Assembly: GCF_937880195.1 (NCBI RefSeq)
Contig: NZ_CALFLA010000102.1
Location: 1 to 26,553 of the forward strand
Length of the DNA stretch: 26,553 nucleotides
Direction: 5' to 3'
Source: an uncultured Blautia sp.
GTDB lineage: Bacteria; Bacillota; Clostridia; Lachnospirales; Lachnospiraceae
In this document: piece by piece, positions 1-7,512 of the stretch
How the letters are laid out: each line of letters begins with the position of its first letter
Numbering within the stretch: the first letter of the stretch is position 1
The notes under the pieces: generated by a model
Seen by the model: the letters and a program-made list of their open reading frames with translations, nothing else
Told to the model about the DNA's origin: nothing
Databases searched by the model: none
Position numbers and translations under genes: made by a program

Positions 1-55
1 TTCCTACCATTGCACCACATAATACAGCGCTCAGAAGTTTCTTCTTCATTCCCAT
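1..55 (-). CDS. 5' end of an exported protein, probably a lipoprotein (cut by window edge)
   Basis: Only 18 codons are visible before the window ends. They read MGMKKKLLSAVLCGAMVG: a start, a lysine cluster and a hydrophobic run, the n- and h-regions of a Sec signal peptide. The family cannot be identified from this. An AAGGAGG ribosome site (64-70) lies 8 bases before the ATG at 55. A second in-frame ATG at 49 is 14 bases away and less likely. The gene is divergent from an AraC-family regulator. In Clostridia that layout often places a sugar-uptake ABC transporter, whose first gene is a solute-binding lipoprotein, under the regulator's control; that role is inference from context only. Confidence 0.6.
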   Translation of the reverse strand, partial: MGMKKKLLSAVLCGAMVG

Positions 56-153
56 TTTGAATTCCTCCTTGTTTATGACATATAATTTTGCGTACTTACG
101 TGATTTGGCACTTTTACCAAAATCCTGTCTTGCTACTTATAATTTTAGCGTTT

Positions 154-176
154 TTGCACAAAATGTATTTGTACAA
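154..176. promoter_or_regulatory. Palindrome in the divergent intergenic region (possible operator)
   Basis: The arms TTGCACAAA (154-162) and TTTGTACAA (168-176) are inverted copies around a 5-base centre and agree at 8 of 9 positions. The site lies roughly midway between the two divergent starts (55 and 325), where a regulator of either gene would bind. The rest of the 269-base gap is AT-rich and holds no open frame I would defend. No clear -35/-10 pair could be assigned to the minus-strand gene. Confidence 0.4.
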
Positions 177-241
177 TCAGTTCTTTCTTTTGTAAAAAAA
201 GCTTGAATTGTATGAATTTTCTCTTTTCAACCTATTTATTC

Positions 242-270
242 TGGAATTCACCTTATGATTGCGCTATAAT
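242..270 (+). promoter_or_regulatory. Probable promoter of the AraC-family gene
   Basis: A perfect -10 hexamer TATAAT is at 265-270. Seventeen bases upstream is TGGAAT (242-247), a poor -35 matching TTGACA at only three positions. Transcription would start near 277, giving a leader of about 48 bases that contains the GGGAGG ribosome site at 311-316. Confidence 0.5.
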
Positions 271-324
271 ATATAGTAAAGCATCAAAACAACTTTTACA
301 GCAGCACCGGGGGAGGGACCTGAA

Positions 325-1263
325 ATGGCGTATGAAAGTGTTTATCTTGAAAAAGAACTGTCCATTGACCAAATCTATACCATTCATTACTTTGAATACA
401 AAAGTGATTTTTATTATGAAGGCGAGCGCCATGATTTCTGGGAATTTCAGTGTGTGGATAAGGGTGAGGCAGAGGTCTGCGCAGAAGATACCTGTTACAT
501 GCTGAGCCGCGGACAGGCTATTTTCCATAAACCCAATGAATTTCATAATTTAAAAGCCACAGGTAAACACGCCCCTAATATCATCGTGGTGTCCTTTGCC
601 TGTAATTCCCCCTGTATGCGTTTTTTTGAAAATAAGATCCTGGAGTTTTCCGCTACAGAACGTTCCCTTCTTGGAATGATCGTGGCCGAGGCCCGTCACT
701 GCTTTTCCTCTCCTCTGGACAACCCGTACACACAAAAAATGGAAAAAAACCAGAATATCCTTTTTGGATCCCAGCAGCTTCTTCTTAATTATCTGGAGCA
801 GCTTCTGATCCATATTCTGCGAAGATACGGCACTTCCCCCTATTATCCCAGCCGAAACCTGAACGATGCAGGCCCTGCCTCCAGCACCAGCCGTAAGGTT
901 GTCCGCTACATGGAAGAACATGTCCGGGAATGCCTTACTATTGACGATATCTGTCATGACAATCTTCTGGGAAGATCCCAGCTTCAAAGAATATTCCGAA
1001 ACGAATACGGCTGCGGCGCTATTGAATTTTTTTCCCAGATGAAAATCACCCTTGCCAAACAGCTGATTCGTGAACATGACATGAATTTCACTCAGATTTC
1101 AGAATTCCTGGGATATTCCTCCATTCATTACTTTTCCAAACAGTTTAAAAAGCTGTCCGGCATGACGCCCACAGAATATGATTCTTCCATAAAGGCTATT
1201 TCCGAAAGACCCCAGAATACTTCTTCCGAAAATACTGAAAACGAAAAAGGAGCTGATGACTAA
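325..1263 (+). CDS. AraC-family transcriptional regulator
   Basis: A 312-residue DNA-binding regulator of standard AraC layout. The N-terminal 100 or so residues are a cupin-type ligand-binding fold, with the typical run SRGQAIFHKPNEFHNL near residues 60-75. The C-terminal part (about 195-290) is the double helix-turn-helix domain: the first helix pair is around LTIDDICHDNLLGRSQLQRI, and the second ends in FTQISEFLGYSSIHYFSKQF followed by KKLSGMTPTEY, the most conserved stretch of the family. The start is fixed by GGGAGG 8 bases before the ATG. The ligand is unknown. It probably controls the divergent exported-protein gene. Its last codons and stop lie inside a bidirectional hairpin shared with the convergent kinase gene, whose end overlaps by 4 bases. 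Confidence 0.92.
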   Translation: MAYESVYLEKELSIDQIYTIHYFEYKSDFYYEGERHDFWEFQCVDKGEAEVCAEDTCYMLSRGQAIFHKPNEFHNLKATGKHAPNIIVVSFACNSPCMRFFENKILEFSATERSLLGMIVAEARHCFSSPLDNPYTQKMEKNQNILFGSQQLLLNYLEQLLIHILRRYGTSPYYPSRNLNDAGPASSTSRKVVRYMEEHVRECLTIDDICHDNLLGRSQLQRIFRNEYGCGAIEFFSQMKITLAKQLIREHDMNFTQISEFLGYSSIHYFSKQFKKLSGMTPTEYDSSIKAISERPQNTSSENTENEKGADD

Positions 1264-1284
1264 AACATCAGCTCCATTTTCGTT
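1240..1284. terminator. Bidirectional terminator inside the overlapping ends of two convergent genes
   Basis: GGAGCTGATG (1249-1258) and CATCAGCTCC (1266-1275) form a perfect 10-bp stem with a 7-base loop. After one mismatch the symmetry continues for another 8 pairs (1240-1247 with 1277-1284), placing A-runs before and T-runs after the stem on both strands. The stop codons of both genes (plus 1261-1263, minus 1260-1262) sit in the loop. Confidence 0.8.
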
Positions 1285-2591
1285 CCCTTTCCCGGCTCGC
1301 TTTCCAGACTGATCTTTGCCTTATGGAGAATGGCTCCATGCTTTACAATAGAAAGTCCCAGTCCGGTTCCTCCAGTCTGGCGGGAATGGCTTTTATCCAC
1401 CCGGTAAAAACGCTCAAAAATACGTTTCTGTTCATTCTTTGGAATACCAATTCCATTATCCTCTACATAATAACAGGGATGTTTTCCATTCTGTCCGGCA
1501 AAAACCAACACCTTTCCGCCCTCATCTGTATAACGGATGGCATTATCTGTAATATTATAAAACATTTCATAAAGTACCTGACGCACTCCACGGACAACAA
1601 CATGCTCCCCTTCCAGCAGAAGTTCTATTTTTCTTTTTTCTGCCGCAATTTTCAGGTGCAGGACAATATCTTCTGCCAGTTCATAAATATCCACTGCCTC
1701 AAAAGGCATATCGCTGTTTTTTTCGTCTAGCCGCGACAGCTGGATAATGTCAGAGACAAGAGAGCTTAAGCGGCTTGCCTCATGATAAATCCTTCCAGAA
1801 AATTCAGGAACCTTATCTGCCCCCACCATTCCGTTCATCATAAGCTCCGCATATCCGGAAATAGACATAAGAGGGGTTTTCAGCTCATGAGAAACATTGG
1901 CGGAAAATTCCCGCCGCATAGCCTCCGCTTCTTTTAATTCCTGCATCTGCTGTACGATCTGTTTATTCTGCTGATCCACCCTTCCAAGAAGAGGCCGAAG
2001 CTCCTCATATTTTACTTCCTTTAAAGGATGTTCCAGATCCAGTTCATTAATTGGCTTGATCAGATCTTTTGTCTGTTTCTGAACAAGGAAAAATTCCAGT
2101 ATCAGGATTCCAAGGGTAATAAATCCCAGCAGGGTAAAACTGGAAAACAGAGTTTTAAATACACTGTCCATTTTTCTGGCAACCCTTAAAATATTTCCAT
2201 TTTCCAGCTCCACGGCACAGTAAAAAGTCTGCTCGGAAAGTGTTTCTGAAAACCTGACCACCTCTCCGTATCCGTCTCTTTTTGCTTTTATCAGCTCTGG
2301 ACGCTTCCCATGGTTTTCCATTTTATCCGCTGCTTTTTCCGATTCATACAGTACCTTTCCATCTGGATCTGTGACAGTGATCCTTGTGGCGTTGATCTCT
2401 TTTACATTTTTTTCCAGATAATCAAGCCCTGCCGCGTCAATTCCCGCCCGGATATATTCCACTTCATCACGGACACTCTGGCGCATGGAGATTCCAAACT
2501 TGTCATACATCACTACGCTTGCAGCCAGAAAGGTCAGCATTACTGACAGGATAACAAGAAAACTTCCATGATTTAATAATCTCTGTCTCAT
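1260..2591 (-). CDS. Sensor histidine kinase, PhoR-like
   Basis: A 443-residue membrane kinase. Transmembrane helices at about 9-28 and 148-171 flank an extracytoplasmic sensor of about 120 residues. A linker and coiled coil (about 172-228) lead to the HisKA domain, with phospho-acceptor His235 in SANVSHELKTPL. The ATPase domain has an N box (NITDNAIRY, 346-354), G1 (EDNGIGIP, 377-384), an F box (FERFYR, 392-397) and G2 (GGTGLGLS, 407-414), so every catalytic motif is intact. The start is ATG 2591: the regulator's stop TAA is one base before it and GGAGAG is just upstream. A TTG at 2603 would also be in frame but would overlap the regulator gene and lacks a ribosome site. The kinase is coupled to the response regulator and lies in an operon with a phosphate transporter, so phosphate sensing is the best inference. 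Confidence 0.93.
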   Translation of the reverse strand: MRQRLLNHGSFLVILSVMLTFLAASVVMYDKFGISMRQSVRDEVEYIRAGIDAAGLDYLEKNVKEINATRITVTDPDGKVLYESEKAADKMENHGKRPELIKAKRDGYGEVVRFSETLSEQTFYCAVELENGNILRVARKMDSVFKTLFSSFTLLGFITLGILILEFFLVQKQTKDLIKPINELDLEHPLKEVKYEELRPLLGRVDQQNKQIVQQMQELKEAEAMRREFSANVSHELKTPLMSISGYAELMMNGMVGADKVPEFSGRIYHEASRLSSLVSDIIQLSRLDEKNSDMPFEAVDIYELAEDIVLHLKIAAEKRKIELLLEGEHVVVRGVRQVLYEMFYNITDNAIRYTDEGGKVLVFAGQNGKHPCYYVEDNGIGIPKNEQKRIFERFYRVDKSHSRQTGGTGLGLSIVKHGAILHKAKISLESEPGKGTKMELMF

Positions 2592-2592
2592 T

Positions 2593-3261
2593 TTACTCTC
2601 CAATCCGATATCCTACGCCCCGCACAGTTTCTACCATGCTTCCCGCTTCTCCAAGCTTTTGTCTTAAGGTACGCACATGAACGTCTACGGTTCTTGTTTC
2701 TCCGTCAAAATCATATCCCCAGACATGGCATAAAATCTGATTGCGGCTCATAACAAGGCCTTTGTTTTCCAAAAGGTATTGAAGTAGCTCAAACTCCTTT
2801 CGGGTAAGCTCGATCTTTCTGCCCTTCCACTGCACCTCATGGCGTCCTATCAGCACACTCAATTCTCCACAGTGCAGCTCCCGGTTTTCCTCTTTTCTGC
2901 TGCATCTTCTTAAAACAGCTTTTACTCTGGCAATAAACTCCATCATTCCGAATGGTTTGGTAATATAATCGTCTGCGCCTGCCTCCAGAGCTTTTACCTT
3001 GTCAAACTCAGCCTCCTTGGCCGTTACCATGATCACAGGGATATTTCGCGTTTCCGAATCTGCTTTCAGCTTTGAAAGGAGGGAATATCCGTCCTCCCCC
3101 GGAAGCATGATATCCAGAAGAATCAGCGCAGGAAGTTCTTTTTTCAGGGCAGATCTCAATTCTCTGCCGTCTGCAAATCCCCTTGCGGAAAATCCTGTGG
3201 TCTCCAGAGTATATACAAGAAGCTCCCTGATATTTTTTTCATCTTCTACACAGTAGATCAT
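2593..3261 (-). CDS. OmpR/PhoB-family response regulator, PhoP-like
   Basis: A 222-residue two-domain regulator. The receiver domain (1-120) has the acidic pocket Glu6/Asp7, phospho-acceptor Asp50 in LLDIMLPGEDG, Thr80 and Lys102 (ITKPFG). The C-terminal winged helix (about 128-222) carries ELTRKEFELLQYLLENKG and the recognition segment RTVDVHVRTLRQKLG, ending in TVRGVGYRIGE. ATG 3261 is chosen because AAGGAGG (3268-3274) lies 6 bases upstream. The in-frame ATG at 3267 touches that site, and a still longer frame to 3321 would run through the transporter's terminator hairpin. The gene is followed by the kinase with a one-base gap. It would bind the PhoP-box-like repeats found upstream of the transporter, making the operon self-regulated; that is inference. 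Confidence 0.93.
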   Translation of the reverse strand: MIYCVEDEKNIRELLVYTLETTGFSARGFADGRELRSALKKELPALILLDIMLPGEDGYSLLSKLKADSETRNIPVIMVTAKEAEFDKVKALEAGADDYITKPFGMMEFIARVKAVLRRCSRKEENRELHCGELSVLIGRHEVQWKGRKIELTRKEFELLQYLLENKGLVMSRNQILCHVWGYDFDGETRTVDVHVRTLRQKLGEAGSMVETVRGVGYRIGE

Positions 3262-3281
3262 GGTCATCCTCCTTTTCTCAG

Positions 3282-3317
3282 CAACAAAGGCTGCCGGGGG
3301 AATTACCCTCAGCAGCC
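3282..3317 (-). terminator. Hairpin between the transporter and regulator genes, probable leaky terminator
   Basis: On the minus strand the arms are 3306-3317 and 3289-3300, pairing over 12 positions with one mismatch and one G-U pair around a 5-base loop (TAATT). It begins with GGCTGC and closes with GCAGCC. The following bases are TTTGTTG, a weak U-tract. It lies 16 bases after the transporter stop, so it probably trims expression of the regulator and kinase relative to the transporter. Confidence 0.6.
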
Positions 3318-3333
3318 GCATCCTATTTCTTTT

Positions 3334-5103
3334 TTATGGAAGCAGATACTCCTGTCGTACCTTTTCCAGACATCTTTCAAAATCGTTACTGTCTTCGTTT
3401 TTCAGCGCATTCAAGTGACTATGCGTATCATAAAGATTTTCGCGAACCTGTGTGACACATACACCAATGTTGGAGCAGTGATCCGCAATACGTTCCATAC
3501 TGGTGATAAGATCAGAAAGGATAAATCCCATCTCAATGGTACATTCACCGGAACGGAGACGATTGATATGACGCCGTTTCATTTCTTTGGTAAGATCATC
3601 AATCAGTTCCTCCAGAGCTTCAATTTCAACAGCCTTAGTGGTATCCTGGTCGTCAAATACCTGGAATGCCTTTTCTACAATATCATTAACTGCTGCAGTC
3701 ACAACTCTCAGCTCTGCCTTTGCTACAGGTGAAAAGCTCAATTTCTTTTCATGCAGCTCCTCTGCAGACTCCTTAATATTCACAGCATGGTCTGAAATTC
3801 TTTCAAAATCACCAATACAGTGGAGCATCATGGAAACACTGTGACTATCAGTTTCAGAAAGATCCTTATTATTCAGCTGTACCAGATAGGTTCCCAGTTC
3901 ATCCTCATAGCGGTCTACTTTGCCTTCCAGCTTTTCGATTTTTTTCGCGTCCTCCCCGTTATACTGATGAAGCAGGTCAAATGCTGTTTCCAGTGATTTT
4001 CTGGAATCCTCCGCCATACGTCTTGCGGCTGTTCTTCCCTGTTCTACGGCAAATGCCGGTTTTTCCAGGAAACGAGATTCCAGGATCATAAACTCGCGAT
4101 CCTCTTTTGCTGTCTCCACATCCTCTGCAGAATCGCGGATTGTAAGACATGCCAGCTTCACCAGAACATTAGAAAATGGAAGCCAGATCAGCGTTGCAGT
4201 AATATTAAAAATACTGTGTGTAATGGCAATAGACGCCGGAGTCGCCATGGATTCCATAAACGGGAACTGGATCACTGAATTTAACAGATAGAACACACCC
4301 AGGAAAATCACCGTACCAAGCATATTAAAGTACAGATGGATCATTGCTGCACGTTTTGCATTTTTGTTGGCGCCAATGGCTGACAGAAGCGCAGTCACAC
4401 AAGTACCGATATTCTGTCCCATTATGATCGGGAAAGCCGCACTATAGGGAACAGCTCCTGTTACGCACAAAGCCTGCAGAATACCAACCGAAGCCGAAGA
4501 GGACTGAATGATCGCAGTCAGAATAGTTCCTGCCAGCACACCTGCTACCGGATTTGAAAATGCCAGAAGAAGGTTTGTAAATTCCGGAACATCTGCCAGA
4601 GGTTTCACAGCGCCGCTCATGGTTTCCATACCGAACATCAGGACTGCAAATCCTACCAGGATCACGCCGATATCCTTTTTGCGGGAGCTTTTTGTAAACA
4701 TCAGAAGAACAATTCCGATCAAGGCAAGGATCGGCGCAAATGAGCTTGGTTTCAGAAGGCTCATAAAAAAGTTGTTGCTCTCAATTCCTGCAAGACTTAA
4801 GATCCAGGCGGTAACGGTAGTTCCAATATTGGCACCCATGATAATGCCTACCGCCTGAGTTAATTTCATGATACCGGAGTTTACAAAACCAACTACCATA
4901 ACCGTGGTAGCAGAGGAAGACTGGATCACAGCCGTTACTCCAAGTCCTAAAAGCACTGCTTTTAATTTACTGGATGTAAGATTTTCAAGAATTTTTTCCA
5001 GTTTTCCTCCAGAAACTTTTGCAAGCCCGTCGCCCATTACCTGCATACCGTACAGGAACAGGGCAAGTCCTCCAAAGAGAGTTAATATGCTAAAAAAATC
5101 CAT
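3334..5103 (-). CDS. Na+/phosphate cotransporter with C-terminal PhoU-like domain
   Basis: A 589-residue inner-membrane carrier of the Na/Pi cotransporter II family. The two inverted-repeat signatures are visible: QSSSATT at 61-67 with GANIGTTVTAW at 90-100, and QSSSASV at 200-206 followed by GQNIGTCVTALLS near 230. About nine hydrophobic helices fill residues 1-325. The last 240 residues are helical and charged, matching the PhoU-like cytoplasmic tail found in many bacterial members (DRYEDELGTYLVQL, then HCIGDFERISDHAVNI and SMERIADHCSNI). ATG 5103 has AAGGAG 8 bases upstream. It is the first gene of an operon with a response regulator and kinase, and PhoP-box-like hexamers lie upstream. This is low-affinity phosphate import with a built-in PhoU module; no Pst transporter is present in the window. 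Confidence 0.94.
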   Translation of the reverse strand: MDFFSILTLFGGLALFLYGMQVMGDGLAKVSGGKLEKILENLTSSKLKAVLLGLGVTAVIQSSSATTVMVVGFVNSGIMKLTQAVGIIMGANIGTTVTAWILSLAGIESNNFFMSLLKPSSFAPILALIGIVLLMFTKSSRKKDIGVILVGFAVLMFGMETMSGAVKPLADVPEFTNLLLAFSNPVAGVLAGTILTAIIQSSSASVGILQALCVTGAVPYSAAFPIIMGQNIGTCVTALLSAIGANKNAKRAAMIHLYFNMLGTVIFLGVFYLLNSVIQFPFMESMATPASIAITHSIFNITATLIWLPFSNVLVKLACLTIRDSAEDVETAKEDREFMILESRFLEKPAFAVEQGRTAARRMAEDSRKSLETAFDLLHQYNGEDAKKIEKLEGKVDRYEDELGTYLVQLNNKDLSETDSHSVSMMLHCIGDFERISDHAVNIKESAEELHEKKLSFSPVAKAELRVVTAAVNDIVEKAFQVFDDQDTTKAVEIEALEELIDDLTKEMKRRHINRLRSGECTIEMGFILSDLITSMERIADHCSNIGVCVTQVRENLYDTHSHLNALKNEDSNDFERCLEKVRQEYLLP

Positions 5104-5127
5104 GGTGTTTCTCCTTTGCGAAATTTT

Positions 5128-5156
5128 AATATACTTTCATTTTAGGGGGGCATTGT
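5128..5156 (-). promoter_or_regulatory. Probable promoter of the phosphate operon
   Basis: On the minus strand, TATATT (5128-5133) is a plausible -10. The region 17 bases upstream (5151-5156, ACAATG) is not a recognisable -35 but overlaps the nearest PhoP-box-like hexamer. A weak -35 overlapped by an activator site is the expected layout for a PhoP-activated promoter. Confidence 0.45.
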
Positions 5157-5192
5157 AAAATTATCCCCAGCTCAATGTTAAATCTATGTAAA
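5154..5192 (-). promoter_or_regulatory. PhoP-box-like direct repeats
   Basis: Reading the minus strand, TTTACA (5187-5192), TTAACA (5176-5181) and TTTACA (5154-5159) sit at offsets 0, 11 and 33. The fourth slot of the 11-bp register (5165-5170, CTGGGG) is degenerate. The known Bacillus PhoP box is made of TTAACA-like hexamers repeated every 11 bp. The site lies 50-90 bases upstream of the Na/Pi transporter start, in front of an operon that also encodes a PhoP/PhoR-type pair. Confidence 0.65.
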
Positions 5193-5208
5193 ATTTCGCA
5201 GGTTTTTG

Positions 5209-5709
5209 TCAGAATCCCCGGATTTCCTCACCCTCATCCCCTGTTTTATCAATAGACCGGATGATAAGATAATAGCTCATATTTTCATTTACCTGAACTT
5301 TTACCCTTTCTCCTGCCTTATGTCCCTTCAGGGCTTTTCCAATGGGAGATTCTATACTGATCCTGTTTTCCAGTGAATTCCCCCGGATAGATGTCACCAG
5401 TTTATATTTTTCAATTTCTCCGTCATCCTCAAACTCCACTTCCACAATATCGTCCATTCCCACCTCGTCATCCTTTGACGTATCAGATACGATATCTGCT
5501 GTTTTCAGCATTCTTTCCAGGTAACGGATTCTGCTTTCATTTTGATTTTTGTGGCGTTTTGCTGCGTAATATTCAAAATTTTCACTGAGATCTCCCTGGG
5601 CTCTGGCTTCCTTAACTGCCTCAATGGCCTCTTTTCGAATCACCAGTTTCCGATGCTCAATCTCCTTTTCAATTTTTTCCACATCTCTTTTTGTAAGTTT
5701 TTCCCGCAT
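5209..5709 (-). CDS. greA: GreA-family transcription elongation factor
   Basis: A 166-residue protein, close to the usual 158 of GreA. The N-terminal coiled coil (about 5-75) carries the tip loop GDLSENFEYYAAK. Its Asp40 and Glu43 correspond to the acidic pair that GreA inserts into the RNA-polymerase secondary channel to trigger cleavage of backtracked RNA. The C-terminal FKBP-like domain contains SPIGKALKGHKAGERVKV. The ATG at 5709 follows AAAAGGAGAG. It lies 45 bases downstream of the YitT-family gene on the same strand, so it is probably co-transcribed. Clostridia often carry more than one Gre paralogue, so this may be an accessory copy rather than the main greA. I saw no convincing terminator after it. 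Confidence 0.85.
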   Translation of the reverse strand: MREKLTKRDVEKIEKEIEHRKLVIRKEAIEAVKEARAQGDLSENFEYYAAKRHKNQNESRIRYLERMLKTADIVSDTSKDDEVGMDDIVEVEFEDDGEIEKYKLVTSIRGNSLENRISIESPIGKALKGHKAGERVKVQVNENMSYYLIIRSIDKTGDEGEEIRGF

Positions 5710-5754
5710 TTTTCTCTCCTTTTAGGAAATTCTTTTTTACCGCTTCACAGCCTT

Positions 5755-6609
5755 TTAGACCTTTGGCCGGTAGCGCATATCAGAAACCGTATAAACAGTC
5801 ACAAAAGCATCAGGATCCTGTGTGTTGATAAAATTCATCAGCTTCTGATATTCTCCTTTATCTACAATAGTAATGATCTCGTTTCGTTTCTGCATATTGT
5901 AGGCGCCGACGGCTTCATAGATCGTAGCCCCGCTGCGAAGATTATGGAGAATAAACTCCCGCAGTTCTTTTTCGTATTTTGTAATAATACAAACTCTTCG
6001 CTTTACATTCTGTCCAAAAATAAAGTGGTCCAGAATCATTCCATTAAAATATGTTCCAAGAATACTTAATACCACTGTCTTTTTGTCATAAACAAGGGCT
6101 GCCGAAAGAGCCACGCACATTCCAGAAAGGGACATTGCCTTTCCAAGTTCCATATGAAGGTATTTGTTCATGATCTTTGCCACAATATCAAGGCCGCCGG
6201 AGGAAGCATTTCTGTTAAATAAAATGCTCAGTCCTACGCTGACTACCAGAATATAGCAGATCACGTCCAGCTCCTGGCTTCCTGTTACAGATCCGCAATT
6301 TGGAAATATTTTTTCGAAAATACCAATAAAAACAGGCAGAAGAATACTGGTATATACTGTCTTAACGCCAAATTCTTTTCCACAGGTAAGAAATCCTATA
6401 ATAAGCAGCACTACATTCAGGATCATAGTAATGGCTGATAATGGCAATGGAATAAAATTTTCCAAAACAATTCCAAGGCCGGAAATACTGCTGACAGACG
6501 TATGGCTGGGCACAAGGAAGAAATATACAGCCGCTGCAATAATAGCTATTGCCCCGGTCAGGATCATTGTTTCCTTTACAATATGCGCTGTATTGTTTTT
6601 GGGGATCAT
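5755..6609 (-). CDS. YitT-family membrane protein (DUF161/DUF2179)
   Basis: A 284-residue integral membrane protein of the YitT family, function not established. The first 210 residues hold about five to six hydrophobic helices, including the family-typical stretch NRNASSGGLDIVAKIMNKYL near 133-152. The C-terminal 70 residues form the soluble DUF2179 domain, with RVCIITKYEKELREFI, GATIYEAVGAY and ITIVDKGEYQKLM. The start at 6609 has only a weak upstream GAGAG, so translation may be modest or coupled to the nitroreductase gene 40 bases upstream. It is flanked by a nitroreductase and a GreA-family gene, which gives no functional hint. Confidence 0.88.
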   Translation of the reverse strand: MIPKNNTAHIVKETMILTGAIAIIAAAVYFFLVPSHTSVSSISGLGIVLENFIPLPLSAITMILNVVLLIIGFLTCGKEFGVKTVYTSILLPVFIGIFEKIFPNCGSVTGSQELDVICYILVVSVGLSILFNRNASSGGLDIVAKIMNKYLHMELGKAMSLSGMCVALSAALVYDKKTVVLSILGTYFNGMILDHFIFGQNVKRRVCIITKYEKELREFILHNLRSGATIYEAVGAYNMQKRNEIITIVDKGEYQKLMNFINTQDPDAFVTVYTVSDMRYRPKV

Positions 6610-6649
6610 TTTAAAACTCTCGCTTTCTTTTATAGTTTCTTCATTGCTT

Positions 6650-7375
6650 CTATCTAAACTGGTTCAGATATTTCTCCACAGACCGGGTCATCTCCCTGGA
6701 AAAGTCAGAATCATACTTCCGATTGCAGAATGCCTCTGTCCATTGTTCAAAGGATTTTTCTTTGCATCTCTTACGGAACATTTCCCGAAGCTCGGTTTGA
6801 TCCATACTGCGGTAAGTATTGGTGTGTACCATATGCTTCCGGTCAAAGCGCTCTGGCTTAGGGCGCTGTTTCTGCTGCTCTGTAGGCCAGCCAAATACAA
6901 GCATCACTGCCGGGAACACATAGTCGGGAAGATTTAAGAGCCTGCGCTGCTCCTCACAGTTTTCCATAATATCCCCAATATAGCAGGAACCGATTCCCAA
7001 GCTTTCTGCTGCAGTTACTGCGTTCTGGGCTGCAATAGCCGCATCGGTGACAGCCAGCATCAGATCCCCAGCCCCCGGTTTCCTTGGACTTAAACCTGCT
7101 GCCAGATATGTGTCATACCATTTTTTGCAGTCTGCGCAAAATACAAGAACCATAGGCGCCCTGGCTATAAACGGCTGGTGATCGCAGGTTTCTGAAAGCG
7201 CTTCTTTTAGCTTCTGATCTGTAACATCCAGGATAGTATAAAGCTGCTGACAGCCTGCGCTCGGAGCCTGAAAAGCAGCCTCCAGGATCATATCTTTCAT
7301 ATTTTCCGGGATTGGCCTGTCTTCATAAACACGCATAGATTTACGCTCATACAGACTTTTTATGATTTCATTCAT
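6650..7375 (-). CDS. Nitroreductase-family FMN oxidoreductase
   Basis: A 241-residue flavoprotein of the nitroreductase superfamily, presumably a cytosolic NAD(P)H-dependent FMN enzyme. The N-terminal FMN-phosphate signature ERKSMRVYEDRPIPENM is at 10-26, followed by AAFQAPSAGCQQ at 33-44. The mid-protein segment AAESLGIGSCYIGDI and the later PAVMLVFGWP are also typical. The C-terminal 50 residues (from about 190) are a charged extension that wraps the partner subunit in this family. The substrate cannot be read from sequence. A strong promoter lies just upstream (7413-7441). GGGAG is 10 to 11 bases before the ATG. It is first in a probable operon with the YitT-family and GreA-family genes. 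Confidence 0.88.
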   Translation of the reverse strand: MNEIIKSLYERKSMRVYEDRPIPENMKDMILEAAFQAPSAGCQQLYTILDVTDQKLKEALSETCDHQPFIARAPMVLVFCADCKKWYDTYLAAGLSPRKPGAGDLMLAVTDAAIAAQNAVTAAESLGIGSCYIGDIMENCEEQRRLLNLPDYVFPAVMLVFGWPTEQQKQRPKPERFDRKHMVHTNTYRSMDQTELREMFRKRCKEKSFEQWTEAFCNRKYDSDFSREMTRSVEKYLNQFR

Positions 7376-7412
7376 GATGTACTTACTCCCTTATTCTATT
7401 TTATTATTTCCT

Positions 7413-7441
7413 ATTATAACATTGCCTTTGCCATCCCTCAA
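7413..7441 (-). promoter_or_regulatory. Sigma-A promoter of the nitroreductase operon
   Basis: On the minus strand, TTGAGG (7436-7441), a 17-base spacer and TATAAT (7413-7418). The -10 is perfect and the -35 matches at four of six. It lies about 40 bases before the nitroreductase start. Confidence 0.75.
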
Positions 7442-7469
7442 TAGATTACTGAAAAAGGCGGTAACACAC

Positions 7470-7512
7470 AAAGAAGATCCCACCAGATTTTTCTTCCGGC
7501 AGGATCTTCTTT
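7470..7512 (-). terminator. Terminator of the PadR-SASP operon
   Basis: On the minus strand the arms 7496-7512 and 7470-7486 pair over 17 positions: 11 continuous Watson-Crick pairs ending in GGATCTTCTTT, then six more pairs that include three G-U. The 9-base loop is AAGAAAAAT. The stem starts at the last base of the spore-protein stop codon. It is more stable on the minus strand, where the G-U pairs replace mismatches. Confidence 0.8.

Noticed and set aside
130..165. A catabolite-repression (cre)-like site near the AACGCT core in the first intergenic region
   Set aside because: The TG of the consensus left half and the CA of the right half are both missing.
550..1077. A 175-codon minus-strand frame opposite the AraC-family gene
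   Set aside because: It lies antisense to the conserved cupin and helix-turn-helix domains and has no recognisable product.
3262..3321. A longer N-terminus for the response regulator
   Set aside because: It would translate through the transporter's terminator hairpin and the regulator's own ribosome site. The receiver domain starts normally at 3261.
5150..5170. A GGGG/CCCC hairpin as terminator for the GreA-family gene
   Set aside because: The stem is only 4 bp with a long loop and no U-tract, and it coincides with the PhoP-box region, which explains the sequence better.
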